A DNA stretch of 64,000 nucleotides, from NCBI RefSeq assembly GCF_042676085.1, contig NZ_JBHTKH010000005.1:1-64000 (forward strand), in the 5' to 3' direction. The DNA is from Terrabacter terrigena. Its GTDB lineage: Bacteria; Actinomycetota; Actinomycetes; Actinomycetales; Dermatophilaceae. How positions within the stretch are numbered: the stretch's first letter is position 1; every line of letters begins with the position of its first letter. Both the position numbers and the translations under genes were made by a program. Positions 17,427 through 25,817 of this stretch are shown here, in pieces. The notes below the pieces were generated by a model. It saw nothing but the letters and a program-made list of their open reading frames with translations, did not search any database and was not told the DNA's origin.

Positions 17427-18982
17427 CCTCCTCGCCTCCGGGCCCGGAGGGGGCACGCTCCACGGGGTTCGGCGGCCAGGGGGTCCTGTCCACGACGTGC
17501 ATGACGCTGGCCGCGCTCGTCGCGACGGGCCTCAGCGCGGCGCGCCTCGTGCCGAGCCCGCAGGGAGACGACCACGGCACCTACGCCAGCGTGGCCGAGC
17601 GCCTGCTGGGCGGCGACCGCCTCTACACCGACGTCTGGGACAACAAGGACCCCGTCTTCTACTACGCCCTGGCCCTCGGGCGGCTCGTCTCACCGCTCGC
17701 CGACTACGCCGTCGAGATCCTCTGGGCGCTGGTCGCCTGCGCCGCGGCCTGGTCGCTGTCGCGGACAGCCGGACTCGGCCGGTCCCGGGCCGCCCTGCTC
17801 GCCGCCCTCACCCCGGTCGTGCTGACCGGGCCGGCCTACGTCCCCGGGATGACGCACCTGCCCGGCGTCGCCCTCACCCTCGGCGCGGTGGCAGCAGCCG
17901 TCCGCCGCCGTTGGGTGCTCGCCGGAGCAGTCACCGCGATCATCCTGCTGACGAAGATCACCCTCGCCCCCGTCGCGGTCGTCGGGCTGCTCACGTGTGC
18001 CTGGCACCACCGGTCGGTGTCGGGGGGCGTCCGTGCCGCCCTCGGAGGGCTGGCTGCCCTGGGGACGGGGATCGGGGTGCTCACCGTGCGTGACGAGCTC
18101 GGTGGGTGGGTCCTCAACCTCAGGGCCAACCTGCTGTACGCCGACGGCGAGCTCTTCTCCTCACGCTACGGCGGCCCCGTGGGGCACCTGCTGCGGGCCT
18201 TCCCCGAAGGCTCTCCCAGGACCGCCCTCGTCGTCGTGGTCGCCGTCGTGGCGGTCGTCGTCCTGGCCGGGGTCCCGGCCTGGAGGGAGCAGGCCCCACG
18301 TTCGTCCGACGGCACGGGAGCCGACCTGGGGGTCGCGCCCCTGCTTGGGTGGCTCGTGGTGAGCACCCTGGTCGCGAGCCTCGTGGTCCTCGCCGCCACA
18401 GCCACCTGGCCGCACCACGGGCAGACCCTGGGTGTCCCCGCCGTGACGGCGCTCGTGCTCGCCGCGACCCGGCTGAACACGTCGGTCGCCCACCGGACAC
18501 CCGGCGGTGCGAGGCGCGGGGGAACACTCGCTCCCCTGGCTGCGGTGCTCGTCACCGCGTACGCCCTCGGCGGCGCTCTCCACCCCACCTTCTACGTGCA
18601 GGCGGCCCGGAGCGCGCCCCGGGCCCTGGCCGCCCTCGCGCACGAGTCGCCTGCGAGCACCGCGTTGCGCTCGCTGCCACAGGTGCGCACCTATGCCCGG
18701 GCCGGGTCGAACGACACCAGCGCGCACGCCCTCGGGCTGCGAGGCCTCGAGCTCGCATGCCCCCGCTTCCACCAGTACTCCATCGAGCCCGCTGACATCC
18801 TCGACGAGACCGCCACGTGCCTTCCGAGCGCCGACGCGATCATCGTCGACGACTCCTTGCGCCCCGAGGAAGGCGCACCCGACTGGAACTCGTACGTCGC
18901 GCGGGTCCGGGGGCTCGTGGCGGCCAGCTACGACTGCCTGCGGTCGACGGGGGCGCAGGTCTGCGTGAGGCGCGCCGGCTGA
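17423..18982 (+). CDS. GT-C-like polytopic membrane protein, putative lipid-linked sugar glycosyltransferase
   Basis: A 519-aa membrane protein with roughly ten or more hydrophobic segments and a ~120-residue C-terminal extracytoplasmic domain containing four cysteines. The early loop LYTDVWDNKDPVFYYAL (about residues 68-84) resembles the acidic loop plus K-P motif of GT39/GT83-like enzymes, which use polyprenyl-phosphate sugars. Translational coupling to manC suggests a mannose-related role. Family assignment is by topology and motif only. Confidence 0.62.
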   Translation: MTSSPPGPEGARSTGFGGQGVLSTTCMTLAALVATGLSAARLVPSPQGDDHGTYASVAERLLGGDRLYTDVWDNKDPVFYYALALGRLVSPLADYAVEILWALVACAAAWSLSRTAGLGRSRAALLAALTPVVLTGPAYVPGMTHLPGVALTLGAVAAAVRRRWVLAGAVTAIILLTKITLAPVAVVGLLTCAWHHRSVSGGVRAALGGLAALGTGIGVLTVRDELGGWVLNLRANLLYADGELFSSRYGGPVGHLLRAFPEGSPRTALVVVVAVVAVVVLAGVPAWREQAPRSSDGTGADLGVAPLLGWLVVSTLVASLVVLAATATWPHHGQTLGVPAVTALVLAATRLNTSVAHRTPGGARRGGTLAPLAAVLVTAYALGGALHPTFYVQAARSAPRALAALAHESPASTALRSLPQVRTYARAGSNDTSAHALGLRGLELACPRFHQYSIEPADILDETATCLPSADAIIVDDSLRPEEGAPDWNSYVARVRGLVAASYDCLRSTGAQVCVRRAG

Positions 18983-19011
18983 CACGCGCGGAGGTGGGCC
19001 GCCGCGGCGGG

Positions 19012-19980
19012 TCACGACGCGGAGAGCGCCTCCCGGGTCGCCTCGGTCACGAACTCCCTGAACTGCTCGACCTGCTCGTGCGTCTCGACTCCCACGGGGG
19101 CGTAGTGCGTGGGGCGCCGTCGCCGGTCGTGCCAGAAGCCACCGGTGCCGATGGGATCGGACGTGGCCACGAGCCACACCGCGGTGTCGGCCCCCGAGTC
19201 GGCGTCTCGCAGCAGCGGCCCCGTGAGCGCCGCGAAGCGAGGCAGCGACTCCGTGACACCCGGTGTCGCCGCCCAGCCCGGATGCATGGAGTGGACGCGG
19301 ATGCCTTCTGCCGCAAGGTCGCCCGCCCACAGCCCGGTGAGCACCAGCTGCATCCGCTTGGTGCGCGCGTAGGCCGTCACCCCGGAGTAGTCACCCTGCG
19401 TGTACTCGGGGTCGGCGGCGTCGAGCCGCTGCCCGTAGGCGCCACCCGAGGTCACGACCACGACCCGGCCGTCGGAGAGCGCCGGGCGCAGGGCCTGGGT
19501 CAGCACGTGCGGACCGAGCACGTGGGTGGCGAGCGCCAGCTCGTGCCCCTCGGGGGTCGTGGTGCGCCGCTGGGGCATCACGCCGGCGTTGTGGACGAGG
19601 GCGTGGAGGCGGGGCACGTCTGTCATCAGATCGTGCGCGAAGCGCGCCGTGCCCGCGAGGTCGCTCACGTCGGCGACGTGCACCACCACCTCCGCGAGCG
19701 GCTCCGCGTCGAGGAGCGACGCCCGGGCGGCGTCGAGGCGCCCGGCGTGGCGGCCGGTGAGGTGGACCGTCGCGCCGAGACGGGCGAGCCCGCGTGCGGT
19801 AGCGAGGCCCAGGCCCCCGCTGGCGCCGGTGACGAGGACGTGGCGCCCGACGAGCGCGCGCGGGGCCGGGTCGTGCGGCCACCAGGCACGCCGCACCGCG
19901 GGGCCGATCCTCGTGTAGCCGAGCACCAGCGACTTGTCCATCAGCCAGTCGGCCGCCGCCGCGACGTGATCGAGCACCAT
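19012..19980 (-). CDS. Short-chain dehydrogenase/reductase
   Basis: NAD(P)-dependent oxidoreductase, 322 aa. The Rossmann cofactor motif TGASGGLGLA sits near residues 51-60, NAG near 131, the catalytic YARTK further on, and HPGWAATPGV is typical of the retinol dehydrogenase/DHRS-like group. About 40 residues precede the core. Start ATG 19980 has a TAGGGT box six bases upstream. Convergent with the GT-C gene and divergent from the MgtA-like gene. Substrate unknown. Confidence 0.85.
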   Translation of the reverse strand: MVLDHVAAAADWLMDKSLVLGYTRIGPAVRRAWWPHDPAPRALVGRHVLVTGASGGLGLATARGLARLGATVHLTGRHAGRLDAARASLLDAEPLAEVVVHVADVSDLAGTARFAHDLMTDVPRLHALVHNAGVMPQRRTTTPEGHELALATHVLGPHVLTQALRPALSDGRVVVVTSGGAYGQRLDAADPEYTQGDYSGVTAYARTKRMQLVLTGLWAGDLAAEGIRVHSMHPGWAATPGVTESLPRFAALTGPLLRDADSGADTAVWLVATSDPIGTGGFWHDRRRRPTHYAPVGVETHEQVEQFREFVTEATREALSAS

Positions 19981-19986
19981 GCGCCC

Positions 19987-19992
19987 ACCCTA
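19987..19992 (-). promoter_or_regulatory. -10 box (TAGGGT) for the leaderless SDR gene
   Basis: TAGGGT on the minus strand ends six bases before ATG 19980; no Shine-Dalgarno sequence. Confidence 0.55.
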
Positions 19993-19994
19993 GG

Positions 19995-20024
19995 CACGAG
20001 TCGTCACGAGTCGTCACACGTCGT
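19995..20024. repeat. 10-bp tandem repeat in a divergent promoter region
   Basis: CACGAGTCGT twice followed by CACACGTCGT, a one-turn period directly upstream of the SDR -10 box. It could be a multi-site operator or a slipped-strand repeat. Confidence 0.65.
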
Positions 20025-20130
20025 CGCGGGTGGGCACGGGTGCGGGTGTGCACGAGGCTGTCACCGGCACGTCACCGGACACACCCCGAGCCGTCGCCCG
20101 GTCGGCTCCCGGGCCCGTCACCGTGGACAC

Positions 20131-21327
20131 GTGCGAGTCGCCATCGTCACCGAGTCGTTCCTGCCGAGCCTCAACGGCGTCACCACGAGCGTGTGCCGGG
20201 TCATCGAAGAGCTCCGGGCCCGTGGGGACGACGTGGTCGTCGTGGCGCCACGCTCCCGGGCCGATGCTGCCGACCACTACGGTGGCGCGGCCGTGCACCG
20301 TGTCGCCTCGCTGCCGGTGCGCCAGTTCGACGTCGGCCTGCCCACCCCCGAGATCGAGCGGGTGCTCGAGGACTTCGCGCCCGACGTCGTCCACGTCGCG
20401 AGTCCCTTCGTGCTCGGCGCCCGCGGGCTCGCGGCAGCTCGTGGTCTCGACCTGCCGACCGTCGCGGTCTTCCAGACCGACATGGCTGCCTACGTACGGC
20501 AGCACACCCCTGGCCCCGCGGGCACGGCGGCCGCCGCGACGACCTGGCGCTGGATCCGGCGGATCCACTCGTGGGCCGACATCACGCTCGCACCGTCCTC
20601 GGCCGCTCTGGCCGACCTGCAGCACCACACGGTGCCACGCACCGCGCTCTGGGGTCGCGGCGTCGACGCCGCGCTGTTCAACCCCGCCTGGCGCAAGGAC
20701 GCCCTCGCCCGGGCGCTCCGGCGCGAGCTCGCCCCCGCAGGAGAGCGCCTCGTCGGCTACGTGGGCCGGCTCGCCCCCGAGAAGGAGGTCGAACGTCTCG
20801 CCGAGCTGGCCGACCTCCCGCACTCCCGACTCGTCGTCGTCGGCGACGGGCCGTCACGCGGCGCGGTCGGCACGGCGCTCGCCGAGGCGGTGGCGGCCTC
20901 CCCCGGCCGTCCGAACCGGCCACCCGTCTTCCTGGGGTCGCGTCACGGCGACGACCTCGCCCGCGCGTACGCGTGCCTCGACGTCTTCGTGCACACCGGC
21001 ACCGCGGAGACGTTCGGCCAGACGATCCAGGAAGCGGGCGCGAGCGGCCTGCCCGTCGTGGCCCCGCGCGCCGGTGGCCCCGTCGACCTCGTCGCCGACG
21101 GCGTCAACGGCTACCTCTTCGAGCCGGGCGAGCCCGGGGCCCTGCGACGGCAGGTCGCCCGCGTGCTCGAGTCGCCTTCGCACGCCGCTTCGCTCGGACG
21201 ACGCGGCCACGAGCTGGTGCGGCACCGGTCGTGGTCGCGGGTCGTCGAGGGGCTGGTCGGGCACTACGACGACGCGATCGCCGCCCGGGCACTGCGCCGG
21301 GTCGTGGCCGAGACGCCTGCTGCCTGA
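20131..21327 (+). CDS. GT4 mannosyltransferase, MgtA-like
   Basis: GT-B glycosyltransferase of family 4, 398 aa. The N-terminus RVAIVTESFLPSLNGVTTSV and the donor site ETFGQTIQEAGASGLPVVAP match the actinobacterial GDP-mannose-dependent alpha-mannosyltransferase group (MgtA/PimC-like), which builds mannosyl glycolipids at the inner face of the membrane. VGRLAPEKE is the usual hinge motif. Start is GTG 20131; the longer frame upstream is a shadow of the SDR. manC nearby would supply GDP-mannose. Exact acceptor is inferred only. Confidence 0.82.
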   Translation: MRVAIVTESFLPSLNGVTTSVCRVIEELRARGDDVVVVAPRSRADAADHYGGAAVHRVASLPVRQFDVGLPTPEIERVLEDFAPDVVHVASPFVLGARGLAAARGLDLPTVAVFQTDMAAYVRQHTPGPAGTAAAATTWRWIRRIHSWADITLAPSSAALADLQHHTVPRTALWGRGVDAALFNPAWRKDALARALRRELAPAGERLVGYVGRLAPEKEVERLAELADLPHSRLVVVGDGPSRGAVGTALAEAVAASPGRPNRPPVFLGSRHGDDLARAYACLDVFVHTGTAETFGQTIQEAGASGLPVVAPRAGGPVDLVADGVNGYLFEPGEPGALRRQVARVLESPSHAASLGRRGHELVRHRSWSRVVEGLVGHYDDAIAARALRRVVAETPAA

Positions 21328-21371
21328 GCCGTGCCGGCTCCCCGAACGAGGCCCGGGCGAGTCCACCCATC

Positions 21372-21394
21372 TGTGACGCACGTGACACTAGAGT
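21372..21394 (+). promoter_or_regulatory. Promoter of the first sdh operon
   Basis: A TAGAGT box (21389-21394) would give a leader of about 35 bases that contains GGAGG before ATG 21435. Just upstream, TGTGAC (21372) and GTGAC (21382) repeat. The complementary GTCACA sequence recurs in front of the second sdh operon, hinting at a shared regulator. Confidence 0.45.
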
Positions 21395-21434
21395 GTGCAA
21401 ACGCGCCCAACCAACGACGGTGGAGGTTCGCACG

Positions 21435-22280
21435 ATGAGTGGTACGACGCTCGACCCCGGGTCCCGGTCAGGTGGGTCCATGGACGGAGGCGTCGGCTCA
21501 CCAGGTCGGGCGCAGATCCCGTCGCGCACCCTCAGGGCCGACCGCTGGTGGGTCCAGCCCGTCGTCACGTTCACGCTGCTGACCCTGTGGCTGCTCTACG
21601 CACTGGTGCGCACCGCCTCGCAGCGCGCCTACTTCGTCGAGGACTACCACTACCTCTCGCCGTTCAGCTCCCCGTGCGTGTCCGCGTCCTGTGTGCCTGC
21701 AGCCCGTGACTTCGGCACGTGGTTCGGCGAGTTCCCACCGTTCGTGCCGTTCGCGCTGCTCGTCCTGCCGTTCCTGCTCGGCTTCCGGCTCACCTGCTAC
21801 TACTACCGCAAGGCCTACTACCGCGCGTTCTGGCTGTCGCCGCCGGCCTGCGCGGTGGCCGAGCCGCATGCGCGGTACAGCGGCGAGACGCGGTTCCCGC
21901 TGATCCTCCAGAACGTGCACCGGTACTTCTTCTACGCCGCCGTCGTCGTGTCGGCGATCAACACCTACGACGCGGTCAAGGCCTTCCACGGCAAGGACGG
22001 CGGCTTCGGCATCGGGCTCGGCACCCTGATCATGGTCGTCAACGTCGCCCTGCTCTGGCTCTACACCGCGTCCTGCCACTCGTGCCGCCACCTCGTCGGC
22101 GGGCGCCTCAAGCACTTCTCCCGGCACCCGCTGCGCTACCGCGCGTGGACCGTCGTGTCGCGGCTCAACACCCGACACATGCAGCTGGCCTGGACCACCC
22201 TGGGCACGCTGATGCTCACCGATCTCTACATCGCCCTGGTCGCATCCGGGGCCCTGACCGATCTGAGGTTCTACAACTGA
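21435..22280 (+). CDS. Succinate dehydrogenase membrane anchor (Sdh1 type)
   Basis: A 281-aa polytopic anchor for the flavoprotein and iron-sulphur subunits encoded next. Five to six hydrophobic segments, with candidate haem or quinone ligands in LQNVHRYFFY, ASCHSCRHLVGG and RHMQLAW. It resembles the anchor of the mycobacterial Sdh1 complex rather than classical SdhC/SdhD pairs. GGAGG lies about nine bases before the ATG. TGATG overlap with sdhA indicates coupling. Links succinate oxidation to the quinone pool. Confidence 0.8.
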   Translation: MSGTTLDPGSRSGGSMDGGVGSPGRAQIPSRTLRADRWWVQPVVTFTLLTLWLLYALVRTASQRAYFVEDYHYLSPFSSPCVSASCVPAARDFGTWFGEFPPFVPFALLVLPFLLGFRLTCYYYRKAYYRAFWLSPPACAVAEPHARYSGETRFPLILQNVHRYFFYAAVVVSAINTYDAVKAFHGKDGGFGIGLGTLIMVVNVALLWLYTASCHSCRHLVGGRLKHFSRHPLRYRAWTVVSRLNTRHMQLAWTTLGTLMLTDLYIALVASGALTDLRFYN

Positions 22281-24226
22281 TGGCAGCGGAGATCGAGACC
22301 CACGACTACGACGTCCTCATCGTCGGCGCCGGCGGGGCCGGCCTCCGGGCCGCCATCGCCGCACGCGAGGCGGGACTGCGCACCGCGATCATCTGCAAGT
22401 CCCTCTTCGGCAAGGCGCACACGGTCATGGCCGAGGGTGGCATCGCCGCGAGCATGGGCAACGTCAACAGCAACGACAGCTGGCAGGTCCACTTCCGCGA
22501 CACGATGCGCGGCGGCAAGTTCCTCAACTCCTGGCGGATGGCCGAGCTGCACGCCAAGGAGGCCCCCGACCGCGTCTGGGAGCTCGAGACGTACGGCGCC
22601 CTCTTCGACCGCACGCCCGACGGGCGCATCAGCCAGCGCAACTTCGGCGGGCACGAGTACCCCCGCCTCGCCCACGTCGGCGACCGCACCGGTCTCGAGC
22701 TGATCCGCACGATGCAGCAGAAGATCGTCTCCCTCCAGCAGGACGACGAGCGCGAGTCGGGCGACCCCGAGGCGGGGCTCAAGGTCTTCGCCGAGGTGAC
22801 GATCACCGACCTGCTCCAGGACGAGAGCGGCGCCGTCGCCGGGGCCTTCGGCTACTTCCGCGAGTCGGGTCGGTTCGTCCGGTTCAACGCTCCCGCAGTC
22901 GTTCTCGCCACGGGCGGCATCGGCAAGTCGTTCAAGGTGACCTCCAACTCGTGGGAGTACACCGGCGACGGCCACGCCCTCGCCCTGCGCGCCGGGTCGA
23001 CCCTCGTGAACATGGAGTTCATCCAGTTCCACCCGACCGGCATGGTCTGGCCGCCCTCGGTCAAGGGCATCCTCGTCACCGAGTCGGTGCGCGGCGACGG
23101 CGGCGTGCTCAAGAACTCCGAGGGCAAGCGCTTCATGTTCGACTACGTGCCCGACGTCTTCCGGGGGCAGTACGCCCAGACGGAGGACGAGGGCGACCGC
23201 TGGTACACCGACCCCGACAACAACAAGCGCCCGCCCGAGCTGCTGCCCCGTGACGAGGTGGCGCGCGCGATCAACTCCGAGGTCAAGGCCGGGCGCGGGT
23301 CCCCCCACGGCGGGGTCTTCCTCGACATCGCCTCGCGCCGCAGCCCGGAGGAGATCCTCAAGAAGCTGCCGTCGATGCACCACCAGTTCAAGGAGCTCGC
23401 CGACGTCGACATCACCAAGGAGGCGATGGAGGTCGGCCCGACGTGCCACTACGTCATGGGTGGTGTCGAGGTCGACCCCGACACCGCTGCCGCCGCAAGG
23501 GTGCCGGGCCTCTTCGCCGCCGGTGAGGTGTCCGGCGGCATGCACGGGTCGAACCGGCTCGGCGGCAACTCGCTGTCGGACCTGCTCGTCTTCGGGGCTC
23601 GCGCGGGAGCCGGCGCGGCGGCATACGTGAGGGGTCTCGGCGACGCCCGCCCGGTCGCCCCGCAGGGCGCACTCGACGCCGCGGCCGCGACCGCCCTCGC
23701 ACCGTTCGAGGAGGAGGGCGGCGAGAACCCGTACACCCTCCACCAGGAGATGCAGCAGACGATGAACGACCTCGTCGGCATCATCCGCAGGGCCGACGAG
23801 ATCGAGGCGGCGCTCACCAAGCTCGAGCAGCTCAAGGAGCGCGCCAGGCACCTGACCGTCGAGGGCCACCGCCAGTTCAACCCCGGCTGGCACCTGGCCC
23901 TCGACCTGCGCAACATGCTCGCCGTCAGCGAATGCGTGGCGCGGGCTGCCCTGTTGCGTCAGGAGTCCCGCGGCGGGCACACCCGCGACGACTACCCGAC
24001 GATGGATGCGAAGTGGCGCGGTCGCAACCTCATCTGCTCGGCCGAGGGTGACGGCATACGCGTGGAGGAGCAGCCGATGCCGGCGATGCGCGGCGACCTG
24101 CTCGCCCTCTTCGAGCGCGCCGAGCTCGCGAAGTACCTCACACCCGGCGAGCTCGCGGCCGTCGGGGCCACCAAGGACGCGGCCACCGAGGACGCGGCGG
24201 CGACGGCAGACGGGAGCGGGTCATGA
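22280..24226 (+). CDS. sdhA: Succinate dehydrogenase/fumarate reductase flavoprotein subunit (set 1)
   Basis: FAD-containing catalytic subunit, 648 aa. FAD motif GAGGAGLRAA near residues 18-27, the flavin-linking region around SLFGKAHTVMAEGGIA (the histidine is in KAHT), catalytic HPTG near 250, and HGSNRLGGNSL for flavin and substrate binding. The C-terminal extension is Ala/Thr-rich. Start overlaps the anchor stop by one base; stop overlaps sdhB by four. Of the two complexes, this one resembles mycobacterial Sdh1. Confidence 0.93.
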   Translation: MAAEIETHDYDVLIVGAGGAGLRAAIAAREAGLRTAIICKSLFGKAHTVMAEGGIAASMGNVNSNDSWQVHFRDTMRGGKFLNSWRMAELHAKEAPDRVWELETYGALFDRTPDGRISQRNFGGHEYPRLAHVGDRTGLELIRTMQQKIVSLQQDDERESGDPEAGLKVFAEVTITDLLQDESGAVAGAFGYFRESGRFVRFNAPAVVLATGGIGKSFKVTSNSWEYTGDGHALALRAGSTLVNMEFIQFHPTGMVWPPSVKGILVTESVRGDGGVLKNSEGKRFMFDYVPDVFRGQYAQTEDEGDRWYTDPDNNKRPPELLPRDEVARAINSEVKAGRGSPHGGVFLDIASRRSPEEILKKLPSMHHQFKELADVDITKEAMEVGPTCHYVMGGVEVDPDTAAAARVPGLFAAGEVSGGMHGSNRLGGNSLSDLLVFGARAGAGAAAYVRGLGDARPVAPQGALDAAAATALAPFEEEGGENPYTLHQEMQQTMNDLVGIIRRADEIEAALTKLEQLKERARHLTVEGHRQFNPGWHLALDLRNMLAVSECVARAALLRQESRGGHTRDDYPTMDAKWRGRNLICSAEGDGIRVEEQPMPAMRGDLLALFERAELAKYLTPGELAAVGATKDAATEDAAATADGSGS

Positions 24227-24978
24227 GCTATGACGCGAAGTTCCGGGTGTGGCGCGGCGACGCCGACGGCGGCGAGCTCGTCGACTACACGGTCGAGGTC
24301 AACGAGGGCGAGGTCGTGCTCGACATCATCCACCGGCTCCAGGCCACCCAGTCCGGCGACCTGGCCGTGCGGTGGAACTGCAAGGCGGGCAAGTGCGGCT
24401 CGTGCAGCGCGGAGGTCAACGGCATACCCCGGCTCATGTGCATGACCCGGATGTCGACGTTCACCGAGACCGAGACGGTGACCGTCACGCCGATGCGGGC
24501 CTTCCCGGTGATCCGCGACCTCGTCACCGACGTCTCCTTCAACTACGAGAAGGCGCGCCAGATCCCGGCGTTCGCGCCGCCCGAGGGCGTCGCGCCGGGC
24601 GACTACCGGATGCAGCAGGTCGACGTCGAGCGGTCGCAGGAGTTCCGCAAGTGCATCGAGTGCTTCCTCTGCCAGAACACCTGCCACGTCGTGCGCGACC
24701 ACGAGGACAACAAGGAGGCCTTCGCCGGCCCCCGCTTCCTCATCCGCGCCGCCGAGCTCGACATGCACCCGCTCGACGCGCGTGACGACCGCGCCGACTT
24801 CGCCCGCGACGAGCAGGGCATCGGGATGTGCAACATCACCAAGTGCTGCACCGAGGTCTGCCCCGAGCACATCAAGATCACCGACAACGCGATCATCCCG
24901 ATGAAGGAGCGCGTCGTCGGCCGGCGCTACGACCCCCTGGTCTGGCTCGGCAACAAGATCAGCCGCCGAAAGGACTGA
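24223..24978 (+). CDS. sdhB: Succinate dehydrogenase iron-sulphur subunit (set 1)
   Basis: A 251-aa electron-transfer subunit. The 2Fe-2S ligands are in CKAGKCGSCSAE with a fourth cysteine in RLMCM; the second ferredoxin domain has CIECFLCQNTC and CNITKCCTEVCPEH, providing the 4Fe-4S and 3Fe-4S sites. It passes electrons from SdhA to the anchor. Last gene of the first operon; a 113-base spacer separates it from the second sdh operon. Confidence 0.93.
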   Translation: MSYDAKFRVWRGDADGGELVDYTVEVNEGEVVLDIIHRLQATQSGDLAVRWNCKAGKCGSCSAEVNGIPRLMCMTRMSTFTETETVTVTPMRAFPVIRDLVTDVSFNYEKARQIPAFAPPEGVAPGDYRMQQVDVERSQEFRKCIECFLCQNTCHVVRDHEDNKEAFAGPRFLIRAAELDMHPLDARDDRADFARDEQGIGMCNITKCCTEVCPEHIKITDNAIIPMKERVVGRRYDPLVWLGNKISRRKD

Positions 24979-25010
24979 GGCCCGTCGCCGCCCGCAGCAA
25001 CAGGCCCCGG

Positions 25011-25031
25011 GTCACAGTGGAAATGGTCACA
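25011..25031. promoter_or_regulatory. GTCACA direct repeat between the two sdh operons
   Basis: GTCACA at 25011-25016 and 25026-25031, 15 bases apart, about 50 bases upstream of the second operon's -10 box. It is not a CRP/GlxR palindrome, since both halves face the same way. Confidence 0.4.
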
Positions 25032-25079
25032 CTCGGCCGTACCGGAGGGTAGGCGGACGACCCCGCTCGGCGGCGGGGA

Positions 25080-25085
25080 TAGGGT
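25080..25085 (+). promoter_or_regulatory. -10 box (TAGGGT) for the leaderless second sdh operon
   Basis: TAGGGT ends six bases before GTG 25092; no Shine-Dalgarno sequence. Confidence 0.55.
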
Positions 25086-25091
25086 GCCTCC

Positions 25092-25814
25092 GTGGCGACA
25101 AACACTCTCCCGGCAACGGGATCGAACAGACCTGCATCGGTTCGCCGGACCACCGTCTTCATGAAGCTCCTCATGGCGGTATCGGGCGCGCTCTTCGTGT
25201 TCTACGTGCTGGCGCACATGTACGGGAACCTCAAGATCTTCGCCGGGGTCGAGGCGTTCGACGAGTACGCGCACCACCTGCGCACGATGTTCACGCCGAT
25301 CCTGCCGTTCGGCGGGTTCCTGTGGCTCTTCCGTGCCCTGCTCGTCGTCGCGGTCGTCGCGCACGTGTGGGCCGCGTTCTACCTGTGGAGCCGCGCCCGC
25401 GGGGCGCGCACGACGCGCTACGTCGCCAAGGAGGCGGCCAAGGCGACCGTCAAGAGCACCGCGATGCGCTGGGGCGGGGTCGCCATCCTGCTCTTCCTGG
25501 TCTGGCACCTGCTGCAGTTCACGATCGTGAAGTTCAACGTGGGCGACGACGTCGTGGGCGACAGCCCGGGCAAGCTCGTCATCAGCTCCTTCCAGGTCTG
25601 GTGGGTCGTGCTCATCTACGTCCTGGCCCTCGCCGCCCTGGGCATGCACCTGTGGCACGGCGTCTGGAGCGCCACGCAGACCCTCGGCTGGGCCGGCAGT
25701 GCCCGGGCTCGCAAGCGCGCCAAGCTGATCGCTCTGGTCATCGCGCTCGTCACGTCCGTCGGCTTCGCGCTGCCGCCGCTCGCCATCCTGTTCGGAATCG
25801 TCAAGGGGAACTGA
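25092..25814 (+). CDS. sdhC: Succinate dehydrogenase cytochrome b subunit (set 2)
   Basis: A 240-aa single-chain anchor of the dihaem cytochrome b558 type found in Gram-positives. About five membrane segments, with histidines suited to bind two haems in LAHMYGNLK, VAHVWAAFYL, LVWHLLQF and GMHLWHGVW. GTG 25092 fits the leaderless -10 box. Followed after three bases by the flavoprotein gene. This is a different anchor class from that at 21435. Confidence 0.88.
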   Translation: MATNTLPATGSNRPASVRRTTVFMKLLMAVSGALFVFYVLAHMYGNLKIFAGVEAFDEYAHHLRTMFTPILPFGGFLWLFRALLVVAVVAHVWAAFYLWSRARGARTTRYVAKEAAKATVKSTAMRWGGVAILLFLVWHLLQFTIVKFNVGDDVVGDSPGKLVISSFQVWWVVLIYVLALAALGMHLWHGVWSATQTLGWAGSARARKRAKLIALVIALVTSVGFALPPLAILFGIVKGN

Positions 25815-25817
25815 CCG

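Noticed and set aside
17423..18982. Classical protein O-mannosyltransferase (PMT)
   Set aside because: The loop motif is similar, but the characteristic PMT DE pair and MIR-like features are not recognisable, so only a GT-C-like label is given.
19995..20024. CRISPR array
   Set aside because: Units are only 10 bp, directly adjacent, with no spacers.
25011..25031. CRP/GlxR-type binding site
   Set aside because: The GTCACA halves are direct, not inverted, repeats, so the known palindrome is not met.
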